The notes under the pieces: model-generated
What the model was told of the DNA's origin: nothing
The model's input: the letters and a program-made list of their open reading frames with translations, nothing else
Database searches by the model: none
Program-made: the position numbers and the translations under genes
In this document: positions 53,924-63,108 of the stretch, piece by piece
How the letters are laid out: every line of letters starts with the position of its first letter
Position numbering within the stretch: position 1 is the first letter of the stretch
Assembly: GCF_001423885.1 (NCBI RefSeq)
Contig: NZ_LMPP01000004.1
Coordinates: 310,001-374,000, forward strand
DNA: 64,000 nt
From: Rathayibacter sp. Leaf185
Lineage (GTDB): Bacteria; Actinomycetota; Actinomycetes; Actinomycetales; Microbacteriaceae
Direction: 5' to 3'

Positions 53924-54952
53924 TCAGACGCCGCGGGCCGACACGATCGAGACCATGCGCTCGAGGGCGTAGACGGGATCGCGGGTGGCGCCCTTGACGT
54001 TCGCGTCGGCGTCGGCGACGGTGACGATCGCGGTTCCGAGGCCGTCGCCGGTCCAGCCCTGGAGGTCGCGGCGGGCCCGATCGACCTGCCAGGGGGCGAG
54101 GCCGAGGCGGGAGGCGATCTGGCCGGAGCCCTCGCGGGAGCCGGCGACCTTCGCCATGGCGCGGAGCTTGCTCGCGAAGGCGGCGACGATGGGGACGGGA
54201 TCAGCGCCGGAAGCGAGCGCGTGGCGGAGGCCGAGGAGCGCCTCCCCGTGGCGTCCCGCGATGGCGGAGTCGGCGACCGTGAAGGCGGTGGTCTCGACGC
54301 GGCCGCCGTAGTACTTCGCGACGGTCGCCTCCGTGATCTCGCCCGGGGAGTCGGAGATGAGCTGCTGGCACGCGGACGCGAGCTCGTCGAGGTCGTCGGA
54401 GAAGGCTGAGACGAGCGCGCGGATCGCTCCCGTCGTCGCCGTGCGGCCCGACGTGCGGAACTCGGCGACCGTGAAGTCGACCTTGTCGCTCTCGCGCTTG
54501 AGCTCGGCGCAGACGATCTCGACGCCTCCCCCGGTGCCCGACCGGATCGCGTCCAGCAGCTTCTTGCCGCGGTTGCCACCGGCATGCCGGAGGACGAGCG
54601 TGGTGCCGTCGGCGGGAGCGTCGAGGTACGCGAGGGTCTCGAGGAGGAAGGCGTCGGTGCACTTCTCGACGCCGGAGACACGGATCAGGCGCGGCTCGTC
54701 GAAGAGCGACGGGCTGGCGAGCGTGATCAGCTCGCCGGGCGCGTAGCCGGCGGCATCGATGTCGCTGACCTCGAGACTCGGATCCTCCGCCCGGAGGAAG
54801 TCGCGGAGGAATCGGACCGCGCGGTCGGCGAGGAACTGCTCGGGACCGGTGATGAGGACGATGGGTGCGGGCCGCGTCTGGTTCCATGCGAGCTGCGGGA
54901 TCGCCGCCTTAGACGGTGCCGCCTTCGCGCGCGCCGGTGCCCTGCCTGCCAT
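53924..54952 (-). CDS. holA: DNA polymerase III delta subunit
   Basis: 342 residues. QTRPAPIVLITGPEQFLADRAVRFLRDF opens the AAA-like domain, and LASPSLFDEPRLIRV follows, both typical of HolA. It opens the sliding clamp in the clamp loader. The ATG at 54952 has AAGGACG eight bases upstream. The N-terminal tail of about 30 residues is Ala/Pro/Lys-rich. It comes 28 bases after comEC, the usual order. Confidence 0.94.
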   Translation of the reverse strand: MAGRAPARAKAAPSKAAIPQLAWNQTRPAPIVLITGPEQFLADRAVRFLRDFLRAEDPSLEVSDIDAAGYAPGELITLASPSLFDEPRLIRVSGVEKCTDAFLLETLAYLDAPADGTTLVLRHAGGNRGKKLLDAIRSGTGGGVEIVCAELKRESDKVDFTVAEFRTSGRTATTGAIRALVSAFSDDLDELASACQQLISDSPGEITEATVAKYYGGRVETTAFTVADSAIAGRHGEALLGLRHALASGADPVPIVAAFASKLRAMAKVAGSREGSGQIASRLGLAPWQVDRARRDLQGWTGDGLGTAIVTVADADANVKGATRDPVYALERMVSIVSARGV

Positions 54953-54980
54953 GCCGTCGTCCTTCCGTGACCGTCCAACC

Positions 54981-57494
54981 CTAGGGTCTGCTCGCCCGCC
55001 GACCGTATCGTCGACCTCCGACATCCTCCTCACCTCGGATGCTCGGAGGAGCTCGAGTCGCGCCGATCCGAGCTGAACGCGCGCAGGCCCACGGCTGTCT
55101 CCGATCCCTGACCTGCCGTGCCGCGGCCGCGCTCGCCACGCCGGAGCCGAGCCGCTCGGCCGACACGGAGACCGACGCGCCGCTCGACCACAGCGCCACT
55201 CCGTCGGCGCGTGACGAGAGCACGACCGTGCCGTCGAGGTCGGTCCGCAGCGCCTCGGTGCCGCGCTCGGCGAGCAGGGCCAGCAGCGACGGGGTCGGGT
55301 GGCCGTAGTCGTTGCCGAGGCCGACCGAGATGAGGCCGATCCGGGCACTGAGCGCGTCGTAGAGGGCCGGTGACTGGTCGGCGGAGCCGTGGTGCGCCAC
55401 CTTCACCACATCGACGCGGCCGACGCCGAGCCGCGCGACCCTCCCCTGCTCCTCCTCGCCCAGATCGCCGAGCATCGCGACCGAGAGGGGCGCACCGATC
55501 GCATCCGCGCCGATGTCGACCCGGAGGGTGACGCTCGCCGGGTTGCCGCGCAGCGAGCTCTCCCGCTCGGGCCAGACCACCTGCCAGCGGAGAGAGCCGA
55601 GGGCACCGGAGTCGCCGCGGACGGCCACGCGGACGCTCGCGCCTCCGTTCTCGAGAGCGCGGTGATCCCGCTCGTCGTCGGCGCGGTCGGCGGGGCCGAC
55701 CAGCGCGGCGTCGACGCGACCGACCACCGCCTCCAGCCCGCCGACGTGGTCGAGGTCGTAGTGGGTGAGGACGAGCAGCGCGATGCGGTCGACGCCGAGC
55801 AGATCGAGGCAGGCGTCGAGCGGCTCCGGGAGTGGGCCGGTGTCGACGAGGAGCACGCCGGCGTCGCCACGGAGCAGCACGGCGTCGCCCTGGCCGATGT
55901 CGCACATCGCGATGCGCCAGTCGGCGGGAATCGCGGCTGAGCGGAGCAGCGGAGTCGCGACGGTCGACGCACCGGCCGCCACGAGGGCTCCGGTCAGCAC
56001 CAGTGCCGAGAGGCGCCGCAGCACCGCGAGTCGGGCGGAGCGCGTCACGACCAGCAGCCCGAGGACGGTCAGGGTCGTCAGCGCCACGACTCCGCCGACG
56101 CCCGGCCACCAGGCGAGCCGCGGTGAGGGCCAGGTGGCGACGGCCCGGGCGATCGAGGCGATCCACCAGGCGGGTACCGCTGCGAAGCCGATGGCCGCAT
56201 CGGCCGCCGCCGGCCACCACGGTGCCAGCAGGCAGCCGATCAGCCCGAGCCCGGTGGCGGCCGGCGCTGCGGGCTCGGCGAGCAGATTCGCGAGCACGCC
56301 GTAGACCGGCACGGACGGATCCACCAGCAGCACCACGGGCTGGCAGGCGATCTGAGCCGCGATCGGGACCGCGAGCACGAGGGCCAGCGGGCGGGGCAGC
56401 AGCTCGCCGAGCCGCCGCGCGATCGGCTCGGCGAAGAGGAGGAGGCCCGCCGTCGCGAGGACGGACAGCACGAATCCCAGTTGGCCGGCGATGCTCGGAT
56501 CCAGGACCACGAGGACGATCACGCTCGCGAGGAGCGAGGGGACGGCGGCCCCGGAGCGGCGTCCGAGCCGTGCGAGCAGGACGACCGTCGCCATCGCTGC
56601 CGCGCGCACGACGCTCGGCTCCGGCGTGACGAGGACGACGAACGCGGCCAGGGTCGCCAGCGCCGCAATGGTCCGGAGGCGGCGTCCCGCTCCGAGCAGC
56701 GCGGCGACCGTCCACCCCGCGATGACGACGACCGCGCAGTTCGCCCCCGACACCGCGGTGAGGTGCGTCAGCGACGCCGTCTGCATGTCGTCCTCGAGTC
56801 CGGGGTCGAGCGCCGAGGTGTCGCCGGTGGCGAGCCCGGGCAGGAGGCCCGCGACATCGCCTCCGAGCCGGCCGGCCCGCTCGAGGAAGGTCGACCGGAG
56901 GAGCTCGGCCACGGCGGCGACGCCGGTCGGTGCGCTCCGCTCGATGACAGCCGAGGCAGTGAGGAGGGTGTCGTCGCCGACCGCTCCCTCTCCCCCGTCG
57001 GCCCGGCCCTCGAGCACGAGCTCGGAGGCGACGGGCAGCCGTCCGCCCGGCTCGGCGAGGAAGACGCGCACCGGCGCCGAGACGTCCTCCTCGTCGAGAC
57101 GCAGAGCAGTCGCGTCGAACCAGACACCGCCGGTCGCGAGCGGACGGGCCGCCGTGTCGACCCTGACCCGCAGGGAGACCGCGGCGCGCGACTCCGCGGC
57201 CGCGACCAGCGCCGGCGGGTGCCGCTGCGGCGCGGAGACCACGACCGAGGTGACCGCCAGCGCCGCTCCGGCCAGCGCGACGACGATGACACCTGCGACG
57301 ACCGCTCCCCGCCTGTGCCGCACAGCGATCGCCAGAGCGAGTCCGAGAGCCGCGACCACCCAGGCCAGCGCGACGACCGCGCCTCCCCACTCGAGAACAC
57401 CGGCGATCGGGAGACGCCCCGTGAGCGCCCCCGCCGCCCAGACCGCGAGGGCACCCGGGAGCAGCCGCAGGTCGTGCCCTCTGGTGCCGATCAC
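54981..57494 (-). CDS. comEC: ComEC-type DNA uptake/competence membrane protein
   Basis: 837 residues: N-terminal membrane part and OB-like domain (1-220), competence domain with many spans (LTHLTAVSGANCAVVVIAGW near 230), and a C-terminal metallo-beta-lactamase-like domain with THYDLDHVGGLEAV and VKVAHHGSADQSP. It forms the channel for single-stranded DNA in transformation; in this family transformation is seldom shown. The GTG overlaps the comEA stop (GTGA). The last 60 residues after the nuclease domain are Arg-rich and not conserved-looking. Confidence 0.93.
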   Translation of the reverse strand: MIGTRGHDLRLLPGALAVWAAGALTGRLPIAGVLEWGGAVVALAWVVAALGLALAIAVRHRRGAVVAGVIVVALAGAALAVTSVVVSAPQRHPPALVAAAESRAAVSLRVRVDTAARPLATGGVWFDATALRLDEEDVSAPVRVFLAEPGGRLPVASELVLEGRADGGEGAVGDDTLLTASAVIERSAPTGVAAVAELLRSTFLERAGRLGGDVAGLLPGLATGDTSALDPGLEDDMQTASLTHLTAVSGANCAVVVIAGWTVAALLGAGRRLRTIAALATLAAFVVLVTPEPSVVRAAAMATVVLLARLGRRSGAAVPSLLASVIVLVVLDPSIAGQLGFVLSVLATAGLLLFAEPIARRLGELLPRPLALVLAVPIAAQIACQPVVLLVDPSVPVYGVLANLLAEPAAPAATGLGLIGCLLAPWWPAAADAAIGFAAVPAWWIASIARAVATWPSPRLAWWPGVGGVVALTTLTVLGLLVVTRSARLAVLRRLSALVLTGALVAAGASTVATPLLRSAAIPADWRIAMCDIGQGDAVLLRGDAGVLLVDTGPLPEPLDACLDLLGVDRIALLVLTHYDLDHVGGLEAVVGRVDAALVGPADRADDERDHRALENGGASVRVAVRGDSGALGSLRWQVVWPERESSLRGNPASVTLRVDIGADAIGAPLSVAMLGDLGEEEQGRVARLGVGRVDVVKVAHHGSADQSPALYDALSARIGLISVGLGNDYGHPTPSLLALLAERGTEALRTDLDGTVVLSSRADGVALWSSGASVSVSAERLGSGVASAAAARQVRDRRQPWACARSARIGATRAPPSIRGEEDVGGRRYGRRASRP

Positions 57495-58135
57495 GGTGCG
57501 ACCCTCTCGCGGAACGCCTCGAGTGTCTTCTCGCCGATGCCGGGCACCTCGAGCAGCTGATCGACGGAGGTGAACGGGCCGTTCGCCTCCCGGTACGCGA
57601 CGATCTTCGCTGCGGTCGAGGGCCCGATCTCGGGCAGCTCCTCGAGCTGCGCGGCCGTCGCGGTGCTGAGGCTGACGACCCCGCCGCTCGCCGGCGCGCC
57701 TCCTGCCGCAGGAGCCCCGACCGGAGCCGCGCCCTGCGCCGGCACCAGGAGCTGCTCGCCGTCGACCAGGCGCCGCGCGAGATTGACCGCCGCACGATCG
57801 GCGACGTCGGTGAACCCTCCCGCCGCCGCGAGTGCATCCGCCACCCGCGCTCCCGTATCGAGGAGGTAGAGCCCTGGCTCGGCCACCTCTCCCGCGACGT
57901 GCACGTAGACCATCTCGACGGAGACGGCCGTCGTCGGCGCGACGCTCTCGGCCGGCGGGAGCACCCGTGTGCGCCCGGCGGCCTGAGCCCCCGCGAGCAG
58001 GACCGCCACCACCGCCGCGGCGATCACCAGCACGACCGCCGCACCGAGCCCGACACGCCACCGGGGCCGCGTGCGTCGCGGTCGTCGCAGCAGCGCCGAC
58101 AGCTCCTCCTCGTCGGTCTCCTCGGTCTGCTGCAT
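57491..58135 (-). CDS. comEA: ComEA-type DNA-binding competence protein
   Basis: 214 residues. An N-terminal cytoplasmic Arg-rich tail, one span (residues 28-50), an SLBB domain (VYVHVAGEVAEPGLYLL) and a double helix-hairpin-helix (LPEIGPSTAAKIVAYR and LLEVPGIGEKTLEAF) that binds DNA outside the membrane. It passes DNA to ComEC. ATG 58135 starts MQQTEETDEEE. First gene of comEA-comEC-holA; no assembly pilus genes are in the window. Confidence 0.93.
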   Translation of the reverse strand: MQQTEETDEEELSALLRRPRRTRPRWRVGLGAAVVLVIAAAVVAVLLAGAQAAGRTRVLPPAESVAPTTAVSVEMVYVHVAGEVAEPGLYLLDTGARVADALAAAGGFTDVADRAAVNLARRLVDGEQLLVPAQGAAPVGAPAAGGAPASGGVVSLSTATAAQLEELPEIGPSTAAKIVAYREANGPFTSVDQLLEVPGIGEKTLEAFRERVAP

Positions 58136-58198
58136 CCGCCGACGGTAGGTCCGCAGGTGCGACCCCCGCGGGCCGGGTCCCCGGATCCGTGGAACGAC

Positions 58199-58231
58199 GA
58201 AGGGGCCCGTCCGCTGTGGAGGAGCCCCTTC
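58199..58231 (-). terminator. Hairpin after leuS
   Basis: GAAGGGGC and GCCCCTTC pair over eight bases (58199-58206 with 58224-58231) just behind the leuS stop. The following T-tract is poor, so ending may be partial and allow read-through toward comEA. Confidence 0.55.
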
Positions 58232-58239
58232 GGGACGAG

Positions 58240-60822
58240 TTACGCCGGCTTGGTCACCAGGTTCACCAGACGCGGGGCCCGGACGATCGCCTTCACGACC
58301 TCGCGACCGGCCAGAGCACGAGCGACACCCGCGGTGGACCGCGCCTTCGCCTCGAGCTCGTCCGACGAGATCTTCGGCGACACCTCGAGGCGGTCGCGGA
58401 CCTTGCCGTCGACCTGCAGGATCGCGGTGACCTTCTCCTCGACGAGGAGCGTCGGGTCGGCCTTGCGCCACAGCACGTGCGCGATCGGCGCCTGGTAGCC
58501 CAGGCGGCTCCACATGTCCTCGGCCGTGTACGGCGCGAACAGGTTGAGCGCCATCGCGACGACCTCGGTCGCCTCGCGGACGGCGGGGTCGCCCGCGCCG
58601 GGCCCGGAGTCGATCGTCTTGCGGGTGGCGTTGACGAGCTCCATCAGGCGCGCGACGACGACGTTGAACTTGAACGCCTCGATCAGGCCCGGGGCCTCGG
58701 CGAGGAAGCGGTGCGTCTGGCGGCGGAGCGCGGCGTCTCCGCCCTTCCACTCGACGTCGGGCTTCGTCGTGACGTCCTTCGCGAGGCGCCAGGCGCGCGC
58801 GAGGAACTTCGCGCTGCCCGACGGCGACACGTCGGCCCAGTCGATGTCGTCCTCCGGCGGGCCGGCGAACGCCATCGTGAGGCGCACCGCGTCGACGCCG
58901 AACTCGTCCAGCTGGTCCGACAGGCGGACGATGTTGCCCTTGGACTTCGACATCGCGGCGCCGTCCATCTGCACCATGCCCTGGTTGAGCAGCGCCGTGA
59001 ACGGCTCGGTGAACGAGACGTAGCCGAGGTCGAAGAGCACCTTGGTGATGAACCGCGCGTAGAGCAGGTGCAGGATCGCGTGGGTGACGCCTCCGACGTA
59101 CTGGTCGACCGGCGCCCACTTCTCGGCGAGCTTCGGGTCGAACGCCTGGGTGGAGTCGTTCGGCGAGAGGAAGCGGAGGAAGTACCACGACGAGTCGACG
59201 AAGGTGTCCATCGTGTCGGGGTCGCGGCGTGCGGGCGTGCCGTCGACCGGGTTCGGGACGTTCACCCAGTCCTCCGCGGCGCCCAGCGGCGAGGAGCCCT
59301 TGGGCTGCAGGTCGAGCCCGTCGGTGGACGGCAGGACGACGGGCAGCTGGTCCTCGGGGACGGGGATCAGCTCGCCGTTCTCGCCGTGGATGATCGGGAT
59401 CGGCGTGCCCCAGTAGCGCTGGCGCGAGATCAGCCAGTCGCGGAGGCGGTAGTTCTTGGCCGAGCGGCCGCGTCCGCGCTCCTCCAGCAGCTTGATGACG
59501 CGCTCGATCGCGGTGCGCTTCGAGAGCCCGTCGAGCGGCCCCGAGTTCATCAGACGGCCGTCTCCGGTCAGCGCCTCGCCGGTGACGACGGGGTCGACGG
59601 AGTAGCGCTTCTCGAGCTCGGCGAGCTCGTCCGGGTCCTCCGGGATGACCGGGATCGCACCGGTGACGGGAGCGGTCGTATCGACGACGACCCGCACGGG
59701 CAGGTCGAAGGCGCGGGCGAAGTCGAGGTCGCGCTGGTCGTGCGCGGGGACGGCCATCACCGCGCCGTGGCCGTAGTCGGAGAGCACGTAGTCGGCGGCC
59801 CAGATCGGCAGGCGCTCGCCGTTGACGGGATTCACCGCGTAGCGGCCGAGGAACACGCCGGTCTTGGGGCGGTCGACGGTGAGACGCTCGATCTCGCTCG
59901 ACTTCTGCACCTTCTCGAGGTAGCTGCGGAACGACTCGCGCACCTCGGGCTCGGCGCTCTCGACGAGCTCGGCCGCGAGGTCGGAGTCGGGGGCGACGAC
60001 CATGAAGGTCGCTCCCCACAGGGTGTCGGGGCGGGTCGTGAAGACGGTGACCCGCTCGTCTCGGCCCTCGATCTCGAACTCGACGTCGGCGCCGATCGAG
60101 CGGCCGATCCAGTTGCGCTGCATGGCGATGACCTTCGAGGGCCACGAGCCCTCGAGCTGGTTGAGGTCGTCGAGCAGGCGGTCGGCGTAGTCGGTGATCT
60201 TGAAGTACCACTGCGTGAGCTTCTTCTTGACCACGACCGCGCCCGAGCGCTCGGAGGTGCCGTCGGCGAGGACCTGCTCGTTCGCGAGCACGGTCTGGTC
60301 GACCGGGTCCCAGTTGACCCAGCTGTCCTTGCGGTAGGCGAGCCCCTTCTCGTACATCTTGAGGAACAGCCACTGGTTCCACTTGTAGTACTCGGGGTCG
60401 GAGGTGTGGATGACGCGTTCCCAGTCGAACGAGGCCGCGTAGCGCTTCATCGAGCGCTTCTGCTGCTCGATGTTGTCGTAGGTCCACGTGACGGGGTTGA
60501 GGCCGCGCTTGATGGCCGCGTTCTCGGCGGGCAGGCCGAAGCTGTCCCAGCCGATCGGGTGCAGCACGGTGAAGCCCTGCTGGCGCCAGTAGCGGGCGAT
60601 GACGTCGCCGAGCGCGTACGCCTCGGCGTGACCCATGTGCAGGTCGCCGGAGGGGTACGGGAACATGTCGAGCACGTACTTGCGCGGGCGCTTGTCGCCC
60701 TCGGCGTCGGTCGCGAACGGGCGCGACTCCTCCCAGATCGGGAGCCACTTGTCTTGGAGGGCGCGGAAGTCGTAGCGGTCCTCGTCGTGGGGGCCGGTGT
60801 GCGCGGAGGTGTCTTCTGCCAC
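58240..60822 (-). CDS. leuS: Leucyl-tRNA synthetase
   Basis: 860 residues. Class I motifs: [15 protein letters not shown] (HIGH = HMGH 62-65) and AAMSKSKGN (KMSKS). A CP1 editing domain lies between. It charges tRNA-Leu. The GTG at 60822 begins [10 protein letters not shown]; no strong ribosome site. Leucine charging is also what the leuA leader at 34087 senses, though the genes are far apart. Length normal. Confidence 0.97.
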   Translation of the reverse strand: MAEDTSAHTGPHDEDRYDFRALQDKWLPIWEESRPFATDAEGDKRPRKYVLDMFPYPSGDLHMGHAEAYALGDVIARYWRQQGFTVLHPIGWDSFGLPAENAAIKRGLNPVTWTYDNIEQQKRSMKRYAASFDWERVIHTSDPEYYKWNQWLFLKMYEKGLAYRKDSWVNWDPVDQTVLANEQVLADGTSERSGAVVVKKKLTQWYFKITDYADRLLDDLNQLEGSWPSKVIAMQRNWIGRSIGADVEFEIEGRDERVTVFTTRPDTLWGATFMVVAPDSDLAAELVESAEPEVRESFRSYLEKVQKSSEIERLTVDRPKTGVFLGRYAVNPVNGERLPIWAADYVLSDYGHGAVMAVPAHDQRDLDFARAFDLPVRVVVDTTAPVTGAIPVIPEDPDELAELEKRYSVDPVVTGEALTGDGRLMNSGPLDGLSKRTAIERVIKLLEERGRGRSAKNYRLRDWLISRQRYWGTPIPIIHGENGELIPVPEDQLPVVLPSTDGLDLQPKGSSPLGAAEDWVNVPNPVDGTPARRDPDTMDTFVDSSWYFLRFLSPNDSTQAFDPKLAEKWAPVDQYVGGVTHAILHLLYARFITKVLFDLGYVSFTEPFTALLNQGMVQMDGAAMSKSKGNIVRLSDQLDEFGVDAVRLTMAFAGPPEDDIDWADVSPSGSAKFLARAWRLAKDVTTKPDVEWKGGDAALRRQTHRFLAEAPGLIEAFKFNVVVARLMELVNATRKTIDSGPGAGDPAVREATEVVAMALNLFAPYTAEDMWSRLGYQAPIAHVLWRKADPTLLVEEKVTAILQVDGKVRDRLEVSPKISSDELEAKARSTAGVARALAGREVVKAIVRAPRLVNLVTKPA

Positions 60823-60900
60823 GGGTGTGTCTCACTTCTGAAGGGTGGGGAGGACGCGCGCGACCACGCGCCGGCGTCCGACGAACCACCCTACTGGCCT

Positions 60901-62223
60901 CTAGTGGCCGGGCGACGAATCCTCCGCGGCCTCGGTGTCGACTCCGAGGACGGCGAGCAGCGCCCGGGCTTTGAGGCGCGTCTCCTCGACCTCCTCGGCC
61001 GGCACGGACAGCGCGGTGATGCCTCCGCCGGTGCCGATCCGAGCCGAACGGGCGTCGAGGACGAGGGTGCGGATGGTCATCGCGAGGTCGAGCGAGCCGT
61101 CGGAGCCGAAGCGGCCGAAGGCGCCCGAGTAGACGCCGCGCGGTCCGCCCTCGAGCTCGCGGAGGAGCTGCACCGCCCGGCGCTTGGGCGCCCCCGTCAT
61201 CGATCCGGCGGGGAACGTCGCCTCGAGCAGCTGCGCGACGCCCACTCCCCAGGCGGGCCGCGCCGAGACCTCGCTGACGAGCTGGTGCACGTGCGGGTAG
61301 CTCTCGACCTCGAGGAGCCGGTCGACCCGGACCGAGGCCGGCTCGGCGATGCGGGCGAGATCGTTGCGGACGAGATCGACGATCATGACGTTCTCGGCAC
61401 GCTCCTTGACGCTCGCGAGCAGCTCGTCGCGCAGCCGGGCGTCCTCGGCCGGGTCGCTCGAGCGGGGCCGGGTGCCCTTGATCGGATGCGTCGCCACCCG
61501 CCCGGTGATGTCGCCGGTGAGGAAGCGCTCGGGCGACGCGCTGACGAGGGCGCGGTCGCCGACGCGGATCAGGCCGCCGTGGTGGCTGGGGCTCGATCGG
61601 CGGAGCCTCCGATAGCACTCGACCGGGTCGAAGCGGCCCTCGACCACGACCTCGTTGGTGAGGCACAGCTGGTACGCGTCTCCCGCGCGGATCGCGGCCT
61701 GGCAGCGCTCGATCAGCGCGAGGTAGTGGGCGGAATCGTGCCGCCAGCGGATCGCGCCCGCGGGCTCAGAGGGGCGCACGACCTCCGCCGCGGTCGAGGC
61801 GGCGAGCGCCTCCGCGAGCCGCTCCGCCTCGGCCCGGCGCTCCTCGGTGAAGACGACGGCGAGACTGTGGGCGGAGTGGTCGAACTCGAGCACGGGGTCT
61901 CCGCGCAGCAGGACGGAGCCGGGCGGAGCCTCCGGGTCGGCGGGGAGCGCGACGAACGGCGCACCCGCCTCGTACGTGATCCAGCCGTAGCGGCCGAGCG
62001 CCCGATCTCCCGCACCTTCGAGCCTGGGCCACTCGTCCCCGACGAGCACCTCGTCGAGAGCGCACGCCCCCTGGTACGAGCGGCCCGTGGCTGCGTCGAT
62101 CCCGGAGTCGAGCCAGAAGGAGGCGGGCGCGTCGCGGAACAGGGCGAGGTAGGCCCGTTCGGGGTCGACCCACGGCAGCGCGAGACGGTGGGCGGCACCG
62201 TGCGGAGGTGCGGTGCCGATCAC
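60901..62223 (-). CDS. pabB: Chorismate-binding enzyme, para-aminobenzoate synthase component I-like
   Basis: 440 residues. The chorismate-binding domain shows GDAYQLCLTNEV, HPIKGTRPRSS (the Lys of PIKGT marks PabB rather than TrpE), SYPHVHQLVSEV and PAGSMTGAPKRRAV. It aminates chorismate on the way to folate. The GTG at 62223 is six bases after TACGCT, so the mRNA should be leaderless. It is divergent from a class IV aminotransferase-fold gene, its pathway partner, 19 bases away. The amidotransferase partner (PabA) is not in the window. Confidence 0.92.
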   Translation of the reverse strand: MIGTAPPHGAAHRLALPWVDPERAYLALFRDAPASFWLDSGIDAATGRSYQGACALDEVLVGDEWPRLEGAGDRALGRYGWITYEAGAPFVALPADPEAPPGSVLLRGDPVLEFDHSAHSLAVVFTEERRAEAERLAEALAASTAAEVVRPSEPAGAIRWRHDSAHYLALIERCQAAIRAGDAYQLCLTNEVVVEGRFDPVECYRRLRRSSPSHHGGLIRVGDRALVSASPERFLTGDITGRVATHPIKGTRPRSSDPAEDARLRDELLASVKERAENVMIVDLVRNDLARIAEPASVRVDRLLEVESYPHVHQLVSEVSARPAWGVGVAQLLEATFPAGSMTGAPKRRAVQLLRELEGGPRGVYSGAFGRFGSDGSLDLAMTIRTLVLDARSARIGTGGGITALSVPAEEVEETRLKARALLAVLGVDTEAAEDSSPGH

Positions 62224-62228
62224 TCGGA

Positions 62229-62235
62229 TAGCGTA
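62229..62235. promoter_or_regulatory. Symmetrical -10 box shared by pabB and pabC-like genes
   Basis: TAGCGTA reads TAGCGT on the plus strand (eight bases before the GTG at 62243) and TACGCT on the minus strand (six bases before the GTG at 62223). One seven-base element can thus start both leaderless messages. The distance between the two start codons is only 19 bases. Confidence 0.65.
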
Positions 62236-62242
62236 GGCCGTC

Positions 62243-62992
62243 GTGGACGACGACAGCGTGCTGAGGTGGGACGGGAGCGCTCTCGGACCGGCACCGGCCG
62301 GCTCGTCCCCACTCGATGCGGCGGACTCCTGGCTCGTCGTCGACGGGCGTGTACGCGGGCTCGACCTGCACCGCGAGCGGTTCGTCCAGGCCGCGGCCGG
62401 CTCGGCGGACGCCTCCGACTTCTTCGACGCCGCGATCGCCGCACTCCCCCGCACCGGCGAGCACTTCCCCCGCGTGGAGCTCACCGCGGGCGTCCTCCAG
62501 CTGCGCCTGCGCCCGGCTCCCCCGCGGGGCCGGTCCGTCGTCCTCTGGACCAGCCCCGTGGATCCACGGCGCACCCCTGAACGCAAGGGACCGGACATCG
62601 GCCGCCTGGCCCTCCTGCGCAAGCGGGCGGCCGCCGCCGGTGCCGACGAGGCCGTGATCCTCGGACCCGACGGCGCGATCGTCGACGGCGCCTCGAGCGC
62701 CGTGATCTGGTGGCTCGGCGACGCCCTGGTCCTTCCTCCTGCCGACTCCCCCCGCGTGTGGAGCGTGACCGCGCGCACGCTCTCGGTGCTCGCGGGCGCA
62801 CTCGGAGTCGACGTCATCGAGGCTCCGGCCGAGCCCGCCTCGCTCGACGGCCGAGAGGTCTGGACCGCGAACGCGCTGCACGGCCTCCGGCTCGCCACCT
62901 CCTGGGTCGACGGGCCGGCGCTCGCCGCAGAACCGGGCCGCCTCGACACCTGGCAGCGGCGCCTCGATGCTCTGAGGCGGCCTCTGCCCTGA
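62243..62992 (+). CDS. Class IV aminotransferase-fold enzyme, aminodeoxychorismate lyase-like
   Basis: 249 residues. DGRVRGLDLHRERF fits the N-terminal domain; Lys in RKGPDIGRLALLRKRAAAAGADEAVIL is the probable PLP lysine, followed by GAIVDGASSAVIWWLGDALVLPP as in PabC/IlvE. With the divergent pabB it would release pyruvate to give para-aminobenzoate. The GTG at 62243 lies right after the shared -10 box. An amino-acid aminotransferase role cannot be excluded. Confidence 0.85.
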   Translation: MDDDSVLRWDGSALGPAPAGSSPLDAADSWLVVDGRVRGLDLHRERFVQAAAGSADASDFFDAAIAALPRTGEHFPRVELTAGVLQLRLRPAPPRGRSVVLWTSPVDPRRTPERKGPDIGRLALLRKRAAAAGADEAVILGPDGAIVDGASSAVIWWLGDALVLPPADSPRVWSVTARTLSVLAGALGVDVIEAPAEPASLDGREVWTANALHGLRLATSWVDGPALAAEPGRLDTWQRRLDALRRPLP

Positions 62993-63108
62993 GCGACGGC
63001 CTCTGCGCAGGCGGTCCGCGCCGACTCCGCTCGATCGCCGCGCACCGTGAGAGCATTCGAGCGGTGCTGGTCGGCGGTGCCGATCCCCCCTCTCGAGAAA
63101 GCCCAGCG

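Noticed and set aside
60823-60900. Possible T-box leader before leuS
   Set aside because: No TGGNACCGCG-like antiterminator word or specifier loop was found in the gap.
57491-61666. A 1391-codon minus-strand frame continuing comEA upstream through leuS
   Set aside because: Only the last 214 codons match comEA; the rest is the wrong frame of leuS.
57832-62580. A 1582-codon open frame on the plus strand across comEA, leuS and pabB
   Set aside because: It is antisense to three well-recognised genes and its translation is Arg/Ala/Gly/Val-rich without domains; such frames arise from third-position GC bias.
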